Shown: piece after piece, positions 36,552 to 48,379 of the stretch | Numbering within the stretch: position 1 is the stretch's first letter | Layout of the letters: each line of letters starts with the position of its first letter | Assembly (NCBI RefSeq): GCF_020283565.1 | Contig: NC_060060.1 | Span: forward strand, 18,476,001 to 18,540,000 | DNA: 64,000 nt | Direction: 5' to 3' | From: Trifolium pratense | Taxonomy: Eukaryota; Streptophyta; Magnoliopsida; Fabales; Fabaceae | Translations under genes and position numbers: made by a program | The notes under the pieces: generated by a model | The model's input: only the letters and a program-made list of their open reading frames with translations | What the model was told of the DNA's origin: nothing | The model's database searches: none

Positions 36552-36762
36552 AAGGGTAATTTTGGTAGAAACTCTCAAATATCTCAAATATTGTACAAAA
36601 AAAATATTTGAGAGTTTCTACAAAAAAATATATATATATTTGAGAGAGTTTAAAAAAAAAAAAAGAAGTACCGCATATATAATATTTGAGAGAGTTTTTA
36701 AAAAAATATATAACATTTGAGATATTTGAGAGTTTCTACCAAAATTACCCTTTATTACAAAT
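36552..36762. mobile_element. Palindromic MITE, about 210 bp
   Basis: Perfect or near-perfect inverted ends of about 38 bp start AAAGGGTAATTTTGGTAGAA. The core holds further TTTGAGAG palindromes. The insertion duplication is unclear (possibly TA or A/T only). Confidence 0.7.
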
Positions 36763-36825
36763 ATTTCCCCACCTCCCCTTCCCTCCATCTACGTCGAACC
36801 AAACATACTCTAAAGGAAAATGCTA

Positions 36826-36975
36826 CTCCATCCGATCCTATATATAAGAAAACGTTTATTTTTTAGATTCATTGTAAATTTGATGTATCTAGATAACATT
36901 ATAGTCTAGATACATCAACTTTACATTGAATTTAAAAATAAACTTTTTCTTATATATAGGATCGGGGGGGGGGGG
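36826..36975. mobile_element. Stowaway-like MITE, about 150 bp
   Basis: It begins CTCCATCCGATCCTATATA and ends with the inverted TATATAGGATCGGGGG. It is flanked by TA at 36824-36825 and 36976-36977. The right end has an expanded run of 12 G. Ends and TA target fit Tc1/mariner-derived Stowaway elements. Confidence 0.82.
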
Positions 36976-37502
36976 TATTTAGTAAGAATTTTTTGATGCA
37001 AGAAAGAGAAGAATGATACCCACAACCTAAAACAAAAAAAATCCAACCGCCGGAAATTGAAAAATCTCGAAATTGCGTATATGAAATAAAAATATGAACT
37101 TTACGAGAAATTGAAAGAAATGCTTCAAAACGAGTGGTGCTATAAGTATAAAAAATAATATAAATTGATGAAAAGCAAAAAATTATACATATTAAAACCC
37201 TGTTGTCAATTTCACAAAAAAAAAAAAAAAAAAAACCATTTTGAAATTTTTGTAAATTAAAAATCTCATCTCATCTAACATCTCTTTTTATTTTGACAAA
37301 AGGCAATTTAGGAAATTTCTTTAATTTCCATTTTAAAATTTTTGTAAATTAAAAGAGTAATTTAGGAAATTTCTATTGAAAGAAGTCTTGAAATGACATG
37401 TTAAATTATTATTACATGTGGACCAATTAAAATTATACACCTTAACAATGTACCGGTACACGTCCACATAAGATGTGTACCGGAGTGCTCACCATTTTTT
37501 TA

Positions 37503-38754
37503 TTAGTTATGAGATTAAACTTGGCGATTAGATCAAATAGAATAAATGTACAAGATTTGGTGTCAAAATAAAATTTAACATCCGGTGTTAATGGATTCCG
37601 ACTCATAATTTTATTATAAAAATAAAAATTTCTATAAAGCGGTTTTTAATCGTTTTTTAGAGGATAGATAGGAAACTGTTCTCTTTTTATATTTGAGAAT
37701 GGTTTTCCACCTATATATAAAACTGGCGAAAAATCAATATACTACCGCAACTAGGGGTGGCAAAGCGGGCAAGCCCGCCCCGTTTAGGCTCAGCCCGCTT
37801 AAGCCCGTCTAAAAGCGGTACGAGCCGAGCCAACTTAGGTGACCGAGTCTAAAATCACAGACCGACCCGTTTAATGGCGGACAATCGAGTTGGCGGGCCG
37901 GCCTGTCAAACAAAAAGTTTTTGTTTGTTTTTTATTTTATTTTTTATGTTGACACTTGTGTTGTTACGAAAAACATGTATGTAACTTATGAGATAAAATC
38001 ATCAAGGAAGTATGCCATAAGTCCATTGATTATATACTTATAAACATGTATGTAGTCACTCTAATCATCAAGAAAATATTTGACTATATGTTTAAGGTAA
38101 TGAACTGGGAAAAAATGTAAACCACGTCGTATGTGATGTTGATTCAAGTAATAAAATAAAAAAGTAAGTTACACTAGAAATTCAGTGAAGAAGAAGAACG
38201 AGTATGAAGACCGGAGAGACAAAAAGAAGCAAGAACGACAATAAAAGAGTAAAGTGGCAACAAGTAATCCAAAATTTGGCACCGATTGTATGAATGAATA
38301 GAAGAAAAAAAAACTAAATTTATTTTAAATAAGTCTTGTATTTTATTGGGTTGGGTCATCTTATATTAAGCGTCTTGTATTAAGCGTTGCGATAGAGCCA
38401 AAATGTTGTAGTGGTAGACGTTGAGTTTGAGGAAGTGGAGACGAATTTGAGAGAGGATTGGAGTTTCTAGATCCTCAAATGTGTTGAGGATCAATGCATT
38501 TGCTTTAAGTGATTGTTGTGCGTACAATATGATTTAAAATTAAGTAAATTATAAAATAAAATGAATAGCCTAATTCGATGAATGTTCGTGCTTTGCAAAT
38601 TTGCATAAATATAACAACATAGTTTTAAATTAGAGAAAATTAAAATAAAAACAAATCAATAGTTACATCTAATAGTTCATTGCATTGAATGAGCTTAGGA
38701 ACAAATAAGCCCATAAGCAACAAGCACTAACAGTACGAAAAGTAATCAATTGTA
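37503..38754. other. Spacer with a truncated hAT-like end
   Basis: 37752-37920 starts TAGGGGTGGCAAAGCGGGC and is GGCCCG-rich, typical of one end of a hAT-type element; no right end is found. The remainder, including a low-complexity frame at 38174-38359, shows no gene. Confidence 0.5.
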
Positions 38755-39125
38755 TCACAAATCATGAGCCAAATCAATAGCAAGGTCTCTAAAGATTCCA
38801 TCAACAATCATACAACTTATTTTCTCAGAGACAACAATATCTCGCAAAAGAGGTTTACCATACAAAGTCAATGCCACAACTACATCACCTATCTTTTCTC
38901 CAAATCCAGGATGTTCCTCCTCATCATCATGAAAATCAGAGATAGTCTTGAATTGAAGCTTAGGATAACATTCCAAAAGAGCTTAAATATCATAATTGAA
39001 TTGAATGAGATGGTTGCGGATGTATTTTGTATTGAGGAAAGTTGTGTGGAGATTATGAATTGCAAGAAGTTCAACTAGCTTTAACATTGGGTTTACACGG
39101 CCGCCTTGTGCTGGACAAGGAAAGA
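38755..39125 (-). pseudogene. UDP-glycosyltransferase N-terminal fragment (UGT709-like)
   Basis: The minus strand encodes about 123 codons of the N-terminal sugar-acceptor half of a plant UGT: VFIFPCPAQGGRVNPMLKL, then HTTFLNTKYI, LQFKTISDF and CMIVDGIF. An in-frame TAA at 38983-38985 interrupts it, and the sequence ends at 38755. The C-terminal half with the PSPG box that binds UDP-sugar is absent, so no enzyme can be made. The fragment starts without its own ATG region. The family is clear; the subfamily is a guess. Confidence 0.8.
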
Positions 39126-39533
39126 TGAACACACGTGGTGAATATTTTTGCTTAGGTTGTTATGTTTCCATTGATTTTTCAATTTTTCAAATATCTTAAT
39201 TTTCTTGAGTTATAACATGCTATTGCATCTAATTTATGTTGTACTAATGTAAAGTAAATTTCTTGGTCTTTGCTGAACATAGATCATATATGAGTGGAAT
39301 ATCAAAAAAGATCATATATGAGTGGACTAGAAAATTTTGCTAATTCTAAATTCAGTGAAAGAGTTACCAACCGGTTAACATCCATCATGAGTCTTTTGAG
39401 TAATGGATAGTATGGTAGGTAGTAGGAAATTGATTCCCCGTGGTCACTATTTGATTGCAGGTTAATCTCAGCCATTCAATCTTATTAAAGTATATTATTT
39501 ATTTGATCAAAATTCAATCTAAAAGCTCTAAAG
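39126..39533. other. Spacer between two gene fragments
   Basis: No gene or repeat is recognised; AT-rich. Confidence 0.4.
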
Positions 39534-39626
39534 GAGGTGATGAAAAATCCACATGTGGCAGCAGATGGATTTTCCTATGAGCTTCAAGCAATAGAACAAT
39601 GGTTGCATTCAGGACATGATACATCA
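39534..39626 (+). pseudogene. U-box domain fragment
   Basis: 31 open codons read MKNPHVAADGFSYELQAIEQ followed by WLHSGHDTS, the core of a U-box E3 ligase domain (D-P-x-V-A-x-D-G-x-T-Y-E pattern). The sequence switches abruptly at 39627 into the duplicated NAT11 flank. Too short to fold as a whole domain. Confidence 0.72.
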
Positions 39627-39628
39627 AA

Positions 39629-40938
39629 ATTTAAGGCTGAAACACACATTGCTTACACCAAATTACACACTACGTTCCTTCCTTGAGGAATGGCAAACCA
39701 AACAATCAACTCAAATTGCAAACTAATACCAATTAGGGGTGCTCAAATCCAAACCAATCCAATTAAAAACCGAAAATCGATCCAAAAAAACCAAAAACCG
39801 CAAAAAACCAAATAATTTTGGATGCATTTGGATGCCCTTTTGTAAAAACCGCTGGATCGGATCGGATTTTGGATTGATTTCTCAAAATCGATCCAAACCG
39901 AACCAAACCGCATACATATATTTTAATACTTATTTTTCTTTTTATTAGTATGATATATTACATTAACCAATATATATATATTGGTTTTAAATTATTTTAT
40001 ATATCTTGTAGTTACTCCAAATCCATATAAAATCCCATGGTTAAAACTCAATTGTCATAACGGCAACAATCCTAAATTTTTTATTGGTTCTTTTTCTTTT
40101 ACATAATAATACTCTTTGATTTTCTCTTGCAATCTTGAAAATATGACTTTCTAAACCGTCCACCAAGTATCCTATATATATAATTAGTTGTTTGCTTAAT
40201 TTTTTTTTTCTAATAGTTTCAGATAAAATATATTCTTTTATATTACAAGTATTTATGCATTGTTTATTTAAAAACCGAATAAAACCGAACTAACCGAACC
40301 GAAGTAAACCGCATAAAATTGGATTGGATTGGATCGGATATTTTTCTTGCTCATCCAAAAACCGAACCAAACCGCATGCTATTTTTTCTTTGGATCGGAT
40401 GACTTTTTGCCTCATAACCGATCCAAACCGAACCGCGAGCACCCCTAATACCAATATAATTTTGGTTCAATGGATTTTGTACATTGTACAGTGAAATTGT
40501 TAAATTGTTACTGTCACATTTTTCCTTTTTGAAAAATTGTTAGCCTGAAAAAATAGCGGAAAAAACTTCCATGCCACTCGACACGAGTTCAATAATGAAA
40601 GTACACATATAAAAAAAGAACAAATTATGTGCAATCTAAAATGACATTTCTAAACAATTTATGTCAGAAATATGTAACGTTTTTTTTATTCATGTGGGGG
40701 TGGAAAGTAGCGCCGCTGAAATAGCGGGTAGGTTTGAGCCAAAACTTCTACCAACTTACGCACTTAGGGATCTCGATTCTATACCTTTCAATCCTCTTTC
40801 TTAGTGAACTTTCTCTCTATCTCTCTTTTAATCCAACATTCTCACCCATCTACATAAATAGACTACAGTTGCTAAATAGTGGAGATAATCAATTTCCGCA
40901 TTTTTTCCTTCTTTGTCAGTGACTTGCGACAACTCTTA
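39629..40938. repeat. Duplicate of the NAT11 3' flank, first part
   Basis: 39629-39733 and 40448-40938 match 7315-7462 and 12348-12690 with moderate divergence. Near 40505-40517 the copy has the single, uninterrupted GTCAC site into which the young Copia inserted in the other copy. It continues at 47701-47942 and 57646-57857 after inserted elements. Confidence 0.88.
39734..40447. mobile_element. hAT-type MITE, 714 bp, exact 8-bp TSD
   Basis: The ends TAGGGGTGCTC and GAGCACCCCTA are inverted repeats. The 8-bp duplication ATACCAAT is exact at 39726-39733 and 40448-40455. Subterminal CCGAACC/GGTTCGG-like repeats fill the arms. No coding sequence. The other copy of the flank lacks it. Confidence 0.93.
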
Positions 40939-42239
40939 GGGGGGTGTATTCAATTGAGATTTTGATGGATTTTAAAAGACTTTTTTATGATTAAAAAATC
41001 ATATGGTATTCAATCAAGACTTTTATAAAATCTAAATAAATCTTGTGGTATTCAATTAAGACATTCAAGATTTTTTTTTCAAGGCAACCAAATCCGTTGG
41101 TATTCAATTGAGATTTTAATGGACTTATAAAATGTCTCTTGGTATTCAAAAATCTATGGATTTCAACGGATTCTTCTATGGAAAGGATTTTGTGAGACTT
41201 TTTAGTTGAAAATACAAAGAAAATCTTCATTCAACAATCTCACCAAAATTCATGAGATTTCATGAGATTTTTTTTTTTGTTTCAAAACACACACTGATTG
41301 CACGCGTCAATATTTTTTTTTTCTTTTCTCAACAACATTGTTATAATCCATGACTTCTTTCACTATTATATATATTTTCGATCGTCTGTATGCACAATTT
41401 TTGTATTTCAATCTGTATGCACAATCTCATTGTAGGCAACACCATGACACTTGCAATTTACGACCAAAACACATAGTGGAAGAAACATCACAAACAGAGA
41501 AAAAAAAAACTTTTCTCAATTGAGATTCTAATGATTCCTTATTTTGCCCTTTTGCCCTTCTTAAAATTTAGATTTCTCAATCATTAGTTCTTGAATTCTA
41601 CTTTTTTACTATTCATTGTATTCTATTTTCTTGACATTTGATTCATGGTTATATTGATTTTTTTTTTCATTCACGGTTGGAATTTTTTGTTTTGTTCATA
41701 TAGTGTATATTTGGATTCATTGATGAAGGTGTGTTTTTTCATTTTCCCTTGATCAATTTTTTTTTTTTTTAAAATTGATTCATTGATTTTATTTGTTTAT
41801 ATTGATCCCTTGATTTTTTTTAAGGAATTATTGATTGATTCATTATATTTTTAGAAGAAATTTGTATCTGTTATGAATATTATTAGTGGATGTCCTGACC
41901 CATGTAATTGGCCCAATATATTTACCTATATATAGATACTATGTATCACTATATTGTAACCTTAATCCTAGTGATGAATAACATACACTATTCTTTTCTC
42001 TCTTCTTCATCTATACTATTGTTCTTATTTACATTAGTTTATAACACGTTATCAGCACGAGCTTACCAACTGAGGTACGCAATTCTTATTCTATGAAATC
42101 ACAAGTAGTTTTTATTTTTGATTATTATATGATTATGAATCGTTTGAACCTTGTATACTTATAAAGATCAAATAATAATAATTAAAATTAAATAAATAAA
42201 TAAGCATCATTTCTTTATGTATTTAATTGATTCAATGTT

Positions 42240-43160
42240 GTTTACGCTTCGTGATATCCGACATTTGTATGGTGAAGCATAACACTTTGATCATTAATAT
42301 TACATAAAATGTTGATCAACTATTTATTTATTTATAATATGTATCTTGGATGTTTGATATTGTTTGAGTTTCGTGACCGACAATAGTCTGGTGAAACATC
42401 ATTATGCTTCGTGACCGACACCTGTATGGTGAAACATCGACACTTCGATCATCCAAAAGAACATAAACATGTTTAAGAATTCATAATCTTGGTTCCTGAA
42501 GAACCTAGAAAGTTAATACATGAATTCCCGAAGAATTCATAATCTTGGTTCCTAAAGAACCTATTCTTAGTTCCTGAAGAACTTAGACATTTAATACATG
42601 AATTCCCGAAGAATTCATAATCTTAGTTCCCGAAGAACTTAGAAAAAATTAATTTTGTTCCTGAAGAACTTACGAAATATCACCATTTATCACCATGCAT
42701 CCCTAATGGATTGCACATCAAAAATATTTTTATGTGTTATATAGTTCCTGAAGAACTAATAAAACAACTTCTTTTTCTCTTCAATGAATTCTAGATGAAT
42801 TCAATATTCATACATCCTTGAAGGATTGTAAATTGATAGTGATTTATTATATAGTTCCTGAAGAACTCAATGGATAAAATTGTAAAATTCAATTGCTAAG
42901 TAAATTTCACAAAAGCAAGTAGCATGAATCGCACCGTTTTTACGACCTTACAGATTTAATTTATGAATTCCCGAAGAATTCAAAAGCATAGTTCTTGAAG
43001 AACTCAACATTATTCTATGTCAATTCCTGAAGAATTCAAAAGCATAGTTCCTGAAGAACTCATATTATTCTCTATGAATTCCTAAGAATTCAAAAGAGTA
43101 GTTCATGAAGAACTCAAGATTATTCCATGCGAATTCTAGAAGAATTCAATAATTTAGTAC
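42240..43160. repeat. Arrays of short palindromic motifs in the Copia leader
   Basis: Many copies of GAATTCCCGAAGAATTC and GTTCCTGAAGAAC(T/C)TAG alternate with a spacing of roughly 25-50 bp between about 42470 and 43150. Before them (42240-42440), three copies of a TTCGTGACCGACA..GGTGAAACAT motif occur. Each short motif is an imperfect palindrome. Confidence 0.85.
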
Positions 43161-44790
43161 AATACTAATACATTCATATGTCATTCATATGTACCGTCAA
43201 AAAAACAATGTCATTCATATGTTAATTTGGTCAATCAATCTCATTGAAAACAATTGAATGCCTTTTATTTCTTTCTTTTATTGTTTTCAATTTATTACAT
43301 TATCGATTAAGGAAGTATTATGATTGATTTATTTGAAATTAAATGATTTGTTTTAAAAATAAAACTAGTTGATTTGACAAATTTTCAAATATCAATTGAA
43401 ATATCATATCCTTTAATTTCTTTTGTGATTTCTATTAGCCAAATTTTTGTAATTGTGATACTACCTATTACTTTTGGGATTTTTGCAAGATGAAATCAAC
43501 TTGACCTTTTAAATCATGAATTAAGGGATTATTTATTTAAATTATTTTTGACAATTGTGATGTTTCCTGTTATTTTCATATACTAAGTTTGAATGTTACT
43601 AAAATAAAAGGTGTGCATGACTTAATACTTTATTCATTTTATTTTATACGATAACTTTGTACTCTATGTTATTATGAATTAATTCAGCTACTACAATGCT
43701 TAAGGTATGAATTGTGACTTATTAAGAAAATATTTTTCTTCCATAATAAATCAATTTAATTGATATTTTTTTCTTTTGAAAATAAAATTATAATTCATAC
43801 CTTAATCATATCTTTTTTCTTTTGGAAATAAATTTAATTATAATTTATACCTGGAATATTTTTTATATATATATATTCAATTCAAGAATATTTGTTTAAT
43901 ATTAATATCATATCCTTGGTTTATGGGATTTGAATTTATTTTGTGAAATTTTTAAATATTTGGTGTTGATTGAATGTGAGAATTGAGAATCATATATAAT
44001 TTTAAACTATATAATCTCACGATTTGAGCCTAAAATATTATATGAGAAACTCTCTTTTACTTTAAAAGGTGTAACACTAATGTTAATTATTTTGTTAAAG
44101 TGTTCTATTTGGAAATTTATTTTAGGCTCAATTTTGTTAATTATTACACCAAATGTTTTTTTTACGATAATTATTACACCAAATGTTATTTATGTGAATA
44201 TTTGTAAATATTTTGTAAATTTTATATTGTCATGTTGTTATTGAAATTATTATTTTGAGGAACTATTAAGATAATTGAGTATTAAATTATCCTTGCATTG
44301 ATTTATTATTAGAGTTTTTTTTATTATTATTATATATTGGTTTGTGGCTATTTGAGATGACTTGTAAAGTCATCAAAGTTTATTGGCTCCATTTGCAAGG
44401 AAGAATTCGAGTGGCAACCTGAAGTTTGCTTGGATCTCATTTATATAAATGTACAAATGATTGGTAAGGGCATTCACTCGCTAATATGATGAAACGTTTT
44501 TAAACGGACATAAATGACAATAGTAATAATTCAGCCCAATAATAAGGGAGATGTTGATTTGCAGAACAATTGATTGCATAAGTATTAATCTTCTTGTCAT
44601 TCATATATGAATATCAATATGGAAACAAGAAATGAAGAGATGTTGAATATCTCTATATATTACTACACATATTTTGGATAAACTAAGTGTAATGAAAAAG
44701 TTATAAACCAGAAGTTTATACTACACTTTTATATATAATAATGCAATTGAAGCACAAATTATTGTAAACCAGAAGTTTACAAATCATATT
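43161..44790. other. Copia interior, no recognisable Gag
   Basis: Where gag should lie the sequence is AT-rich with stops in all frames. No CCHC knuckle was found. Functional gag is absent from this copy. Confidence 0.55.
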
Positions 44791-47040
44791 AAATTTATTG
44801 TTGGCAATACCGGTTGGGTCATCCCGGATTTATTACGATGCGAAAAAAAAAACTATAAATATATAGTGAAGGGCCTGAAGTTCCTTCATTCTAATAATTT
44901 TTATCGGTTACTAATTCCCAAAAGAAATTGATAATTTGAGATTTTTGACCATTTAGATATTTTGTGACTTGAATTGATGCATCAACTAAATTGGTCACAT
45001 GCATGTTTACTCACAACCAGAAGTTTGTGAGTTTGTTTTCTCAAATAGTTTTGCTAAGATCTCATTTTCTAAATTCTTAGAAAATATTTGATAAGTATCG
45101 TATGTCAATTGAAATCGATATCGAATAGAATATGATCATACAAAAATGGACTAGAAGATCCATTCTTTAGACGTCTAAAGTAAGCACATGACTGATACTT
45201 ATGAGATCATAACTTCTAATTTATATTTTGGGAACATTCAAACATGTATATTGAGATACTAATTCGCATCAAGCCAACTAGTTATTATAAAGTTCTCCCC
45301 TAATTTACAATTTGAACTTTGTTTATAAACATGATTCCCATATAAGCATTTTTGGATGTGTTGTGTATGTGCAATTGCTCCAATAAAATGCATTTAAACG
45401 GTTCTTAAAGAATATTGGGAAAATGTATTTGATATGAATCTCCATCTATTATAAATCACCTTGAGCCAAAAAAATTGGAGAATTATTTACAGCCATGTAG
45501 GCTGATTTTCAAGTGATGAATTAATTTTCCCAATATTAGGGGGGAGAATAAGCAGCTGAAAAATATGAACCAGAAGTTCAAATGAATCACTCGAAATAAA
45601 TTAATGTTATTATCTCACATTGATCCTCATATAAAATAGTTTGAACATGAAGTTCAAAAGATAAATCATTTGCAAAGTTTATGAAATCAACTATCAGCTG
45701 CTAATGCTCCGATCAAAATGGATGTCCCTGATGGACAGTCTTATATTGCAAATGAATTTTAACCACCCTGAAGCGTGGTAGATCAATCGGTTCCAATGAA
45801 AAGAAAAAAAAAAATCCTCAAATAAGAAAATGAGCTAAAAAGAAAGATGACCCAAGTGAGGATATGAAACTGTCAAAAGAGTATTTGACATAATTGAGTT
45901 ATAAGTTCCAGAAGAACTTCTCAGGTACCTGAAATTTATGATAATAAAGAGATCTCGACGAATTATGTCATGAATGAAAATTATGTCACGAATGGAATAT
46001 GATGGAACCGAAAGGAAGTCAACGTTGACGATATTTTATATATAATATGGCGCTATTTGTGAAATGAGTTAATGAGGATCATGAAATAAATTCTATTGAG
46101 AATTATAGACAATGATTGTCTAAATGAAAACGCAATTGCTATGTAATTAAAGTCACTTTGCAAAGTGAAGACTTTTGGACCAGCAGTCCATACACCTGAA
46201 GATATATGAATTAATTTTCTTGTGAATAGAAAATGTTGCAATACAAACATTAAAAGCTTGATTTTTTTATTCAAGCATATTGGTAAAAGTTTGCTATTGA
46301 TTGTGAAGAGAAATATTCACCTGAACTGAAATCGAAATTCTTCTCTTACTTGATTAAGGTTGTTAACACATGGAAGATTCAATTTATTTGAAAAATGTGT
46401 TACGCTATGTTTATATGTCACTTGTTAGCGTGGATTATATAAAACTCCATGAAGAATTTAATTTCCACGAGACATACATTTCAAACTATCGAAGAGATGA
46501 CTTAATGAAATGAATAAGTCACTTTGGAAATGAATTTGTTATATGATGACATAAACTCTCGAAGAGTTCTTGAAATCTATTGATTAAAGAAAAGTTTGAA
46601 ATGAAATATATTTGATATTAACAAATATAATTTATTGTCACTTGATGTGAACAAAGATCATTTCATGTCTCAAGAAAATGATCACTTACTTGAATTGGTC
46701 TTGAAGGACCATATTTTAGTTCAATTGAGAACACTATTGCATTTTGCTAATTATGTATGTGATGGTATCAATAAACTCAAAGATATTGGAGCAAAGTCAA
46801 GTATATAATTTGTATCTTAGAGATACAACAATATCATCCGATTATGTGGAAGTTTTAACACTACATTCAGAAAGTTCAGAGTGTGGTTTTGTTGAAGTTT
46901 GTGATTCTACACATACAAGAAATTTGAAGAAGATAATACTACATCAACAGCTAATTCAGAGAAGATTATATTAAAGAAGAAGAATCAAGTCTTTCTACAA
47001 AGTCATCATCAAGTAAAGCTTCTGATCAACTATATTGAAG
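44790..47040 (+). pseudogene. Decayed Copia pol remnants
   Basis: Scattered segments resemble gag-pre-integrase (LGHPGFITMR), integrase (FAKI.. and SYVN-like traces) and the region after the integrase core, where a MDVPDGQSY-like stretch is legible across stops (about 45717-45745). Stops and frameshifts occur every few tens of codons. The frames at 46744-46974 and 47046-47354 are chance; the latter crosses the 3' UTR and LTR. Confidence 0.7.
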
Positions 47041-48193
47041 ATTAATTGCTCTTATTCGTCTCATATATAATTGTCTTCATGAGGGGGAGATATAATTGTG
47101 TTCTGCACTCTTTTTCCCTTAACCATGGTTTTGTCCCATTGGGTTTTCCTGGTAAGGTTTTTAATGAGGCAGTTCAAACACAAAGGATGTTGTACTCTTT
47201 TTCCTTCACTAGAATTTTTTTTCCCACCGGGTTTTTTCTAGTAAAGGTTTTAATGAGGCATATCCTCGATGGACATCCAAGGGGGAGTGTTATGAATATT
47301 ATTAGTGGATGTCCTGACCCATGTAATTGGCCCAATATATTTACCTATATATAGATACTATGTATCACTATATTGTAACCTTAATCCTAGTGATGAATAA
47401 CATACACTATTCTTTTCTCTCTTCTTCATCTATACTATTGTTCTTATTTACATTAGTTTATAACAGTATCGAATTTATTGAGCCATTTAAATCTTAAAAA
47501 TCCATAAAGTACTTTGAAATCTCAAAAGTCTATGTTATAAAATCTCACAAATTCTTGTGTTAAGAATCTTGATTATAAAAAGTCTTTTAAAAAAGTCTTT
47601 CAAAATCTCACAAAATCAATATGATCTCACAGAGTCTTTCAAAATCTTCAAAAAAAATTTTCCAAAATAGTCTTTTGAAATCTCAATCCAATACATACTC
47701 TATGTGAACTTCAAAAAAAGAAACACTTACTGATAATAAAAAAAAAATATTTTAGTACTAACTCTTAAATACATTGTTTTCTTTCAACAGACAATGTGAC
47801 TGACATGTGAAAGTAATTAAACAATTTTCCAAGCATGATGAATATTTCAAACCTTTCGCCAATTTAATGTTACTATAAATAACTGCCATATTACAATGTA
47901 CATTTACCTTTTCCTTAATAATCATCAATAGCTTTTTCTTAAGGCAAATTCTTATCTACCCATTGCATGAAAATGGGCAAAATTATCTCATCCTAGTTGG
48001 CATTAATCAAGACCATTCATTTCATCTTCCATCATTTATGATATAAAAAACATGGAAATATTAAATTAAAATAGTATAATTGCAAAAATACTCACTAAAT
48101 TTTAACATTCATTTTTCATCCCATCTTCTTCTTGAAGATTGCAAATAAACTTCATTTTCTTTTTCAACAAAACTAAAATATTCATCTTTTTAT

Positions 48194-48379
48194 TTGATTT
48201 TCGTTTTCTTATTTTTCAAATTTTCGAATTTTAATATGCAACAAGCTGAAGTGAAAAATTATAAGGCTTATGTAGACCATGATTGTACGAATCTAATGCC
48301 ACAAATTTTGAGTTTTTTCAACATACATGGAGGAAGAAATCAAAGAAAAACCATCTCTTTAATGGGGTTAATAGATTAA
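48194..48379 (+). other. Mirrored small open frame in MULE arms
   Basis: A 61-codon frame starting MIFVFLFFKFSNFNMQQAEV occurs in the left arm, and its near-identical counterpart lies in the right arm on the minus strand (57207-57449, 80 codons with an extra N-terminus). No family is recognised. Conservation may only reflect arm homogenisation, so I do not call it a gene. Confidence 0.4.

Larger units (their letters stand above)
31079..37493. mobile_element. Mutator-like element (6.4 kb) hosting other elements
   Basis: Terminal inverted repeats of about 46 bp start GGTGAATTCTTCGGTACACA on the left (31079) and GGTGAGCACTCCGGTACACA on the complementary right end (37493). Flanking 9-mers ATTCTTTTA (31070-31078) and ATTTTTTTA (37494-37502) match at 8 of 9 positions, as expected for a Mutator-superfamily duplication. 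No transposase is visible. Inside lie a Helitron, a second MULE, MITEs, a degenerate tandem repeat and an RNase H fragment. Confidence 0.82.
41869..47465 (+). mobile_element. Copia-type LTR element with identical LTRs but dead interior
   Basis: The 178-bp LTRs (41869-42046 and 47288-47465) appear identical. The duplication GTATC is exact at 41864-41868 and 47466-47470. The primer-binding site CGTTATCAGCACGA (42047-42060) and purine tract CCAAGGGGGAGTG (just left of 47288) set plus-strand orientation. The interior contains only shattered traces of pol: LGHPGFITMR near 44815, FAKI near 45053, and an integrase C-terminal to reverse-transcriptase linker near 45500-45800. No frame exceeds about 100 codons. 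It must have been mobilised by proteins from another copy. Confidence 0.92.
40939..47700. mobile_element. TIR-type DNA element split by a Copia insertion
   Basis: Relative to the empty copy at about 12690, an insertion begins GGGGGGTGTATTCAATTGAG and ends with the inverted counterpart (TGTATTGGATTGAGATTT on the minus strand at about 47690). Subterminal GGTATTCAATT..AGA motifs repeat along the left arm. The arms are 40939-41868 and 47466-47700; the middle is the Copia element. The superfamily is uncertain (hAT or PIF-like), and the target duplication is blurred. No transposase is seen. Confidence 0.68.

Noticed and set aside
47046..47354. 102-codon plus-strand frame at the end of the decayed Copia
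   Set aside because: It spans the typical non-coding 3' region, the purine tract and the LTR start, so it is not a protein-coding gene.
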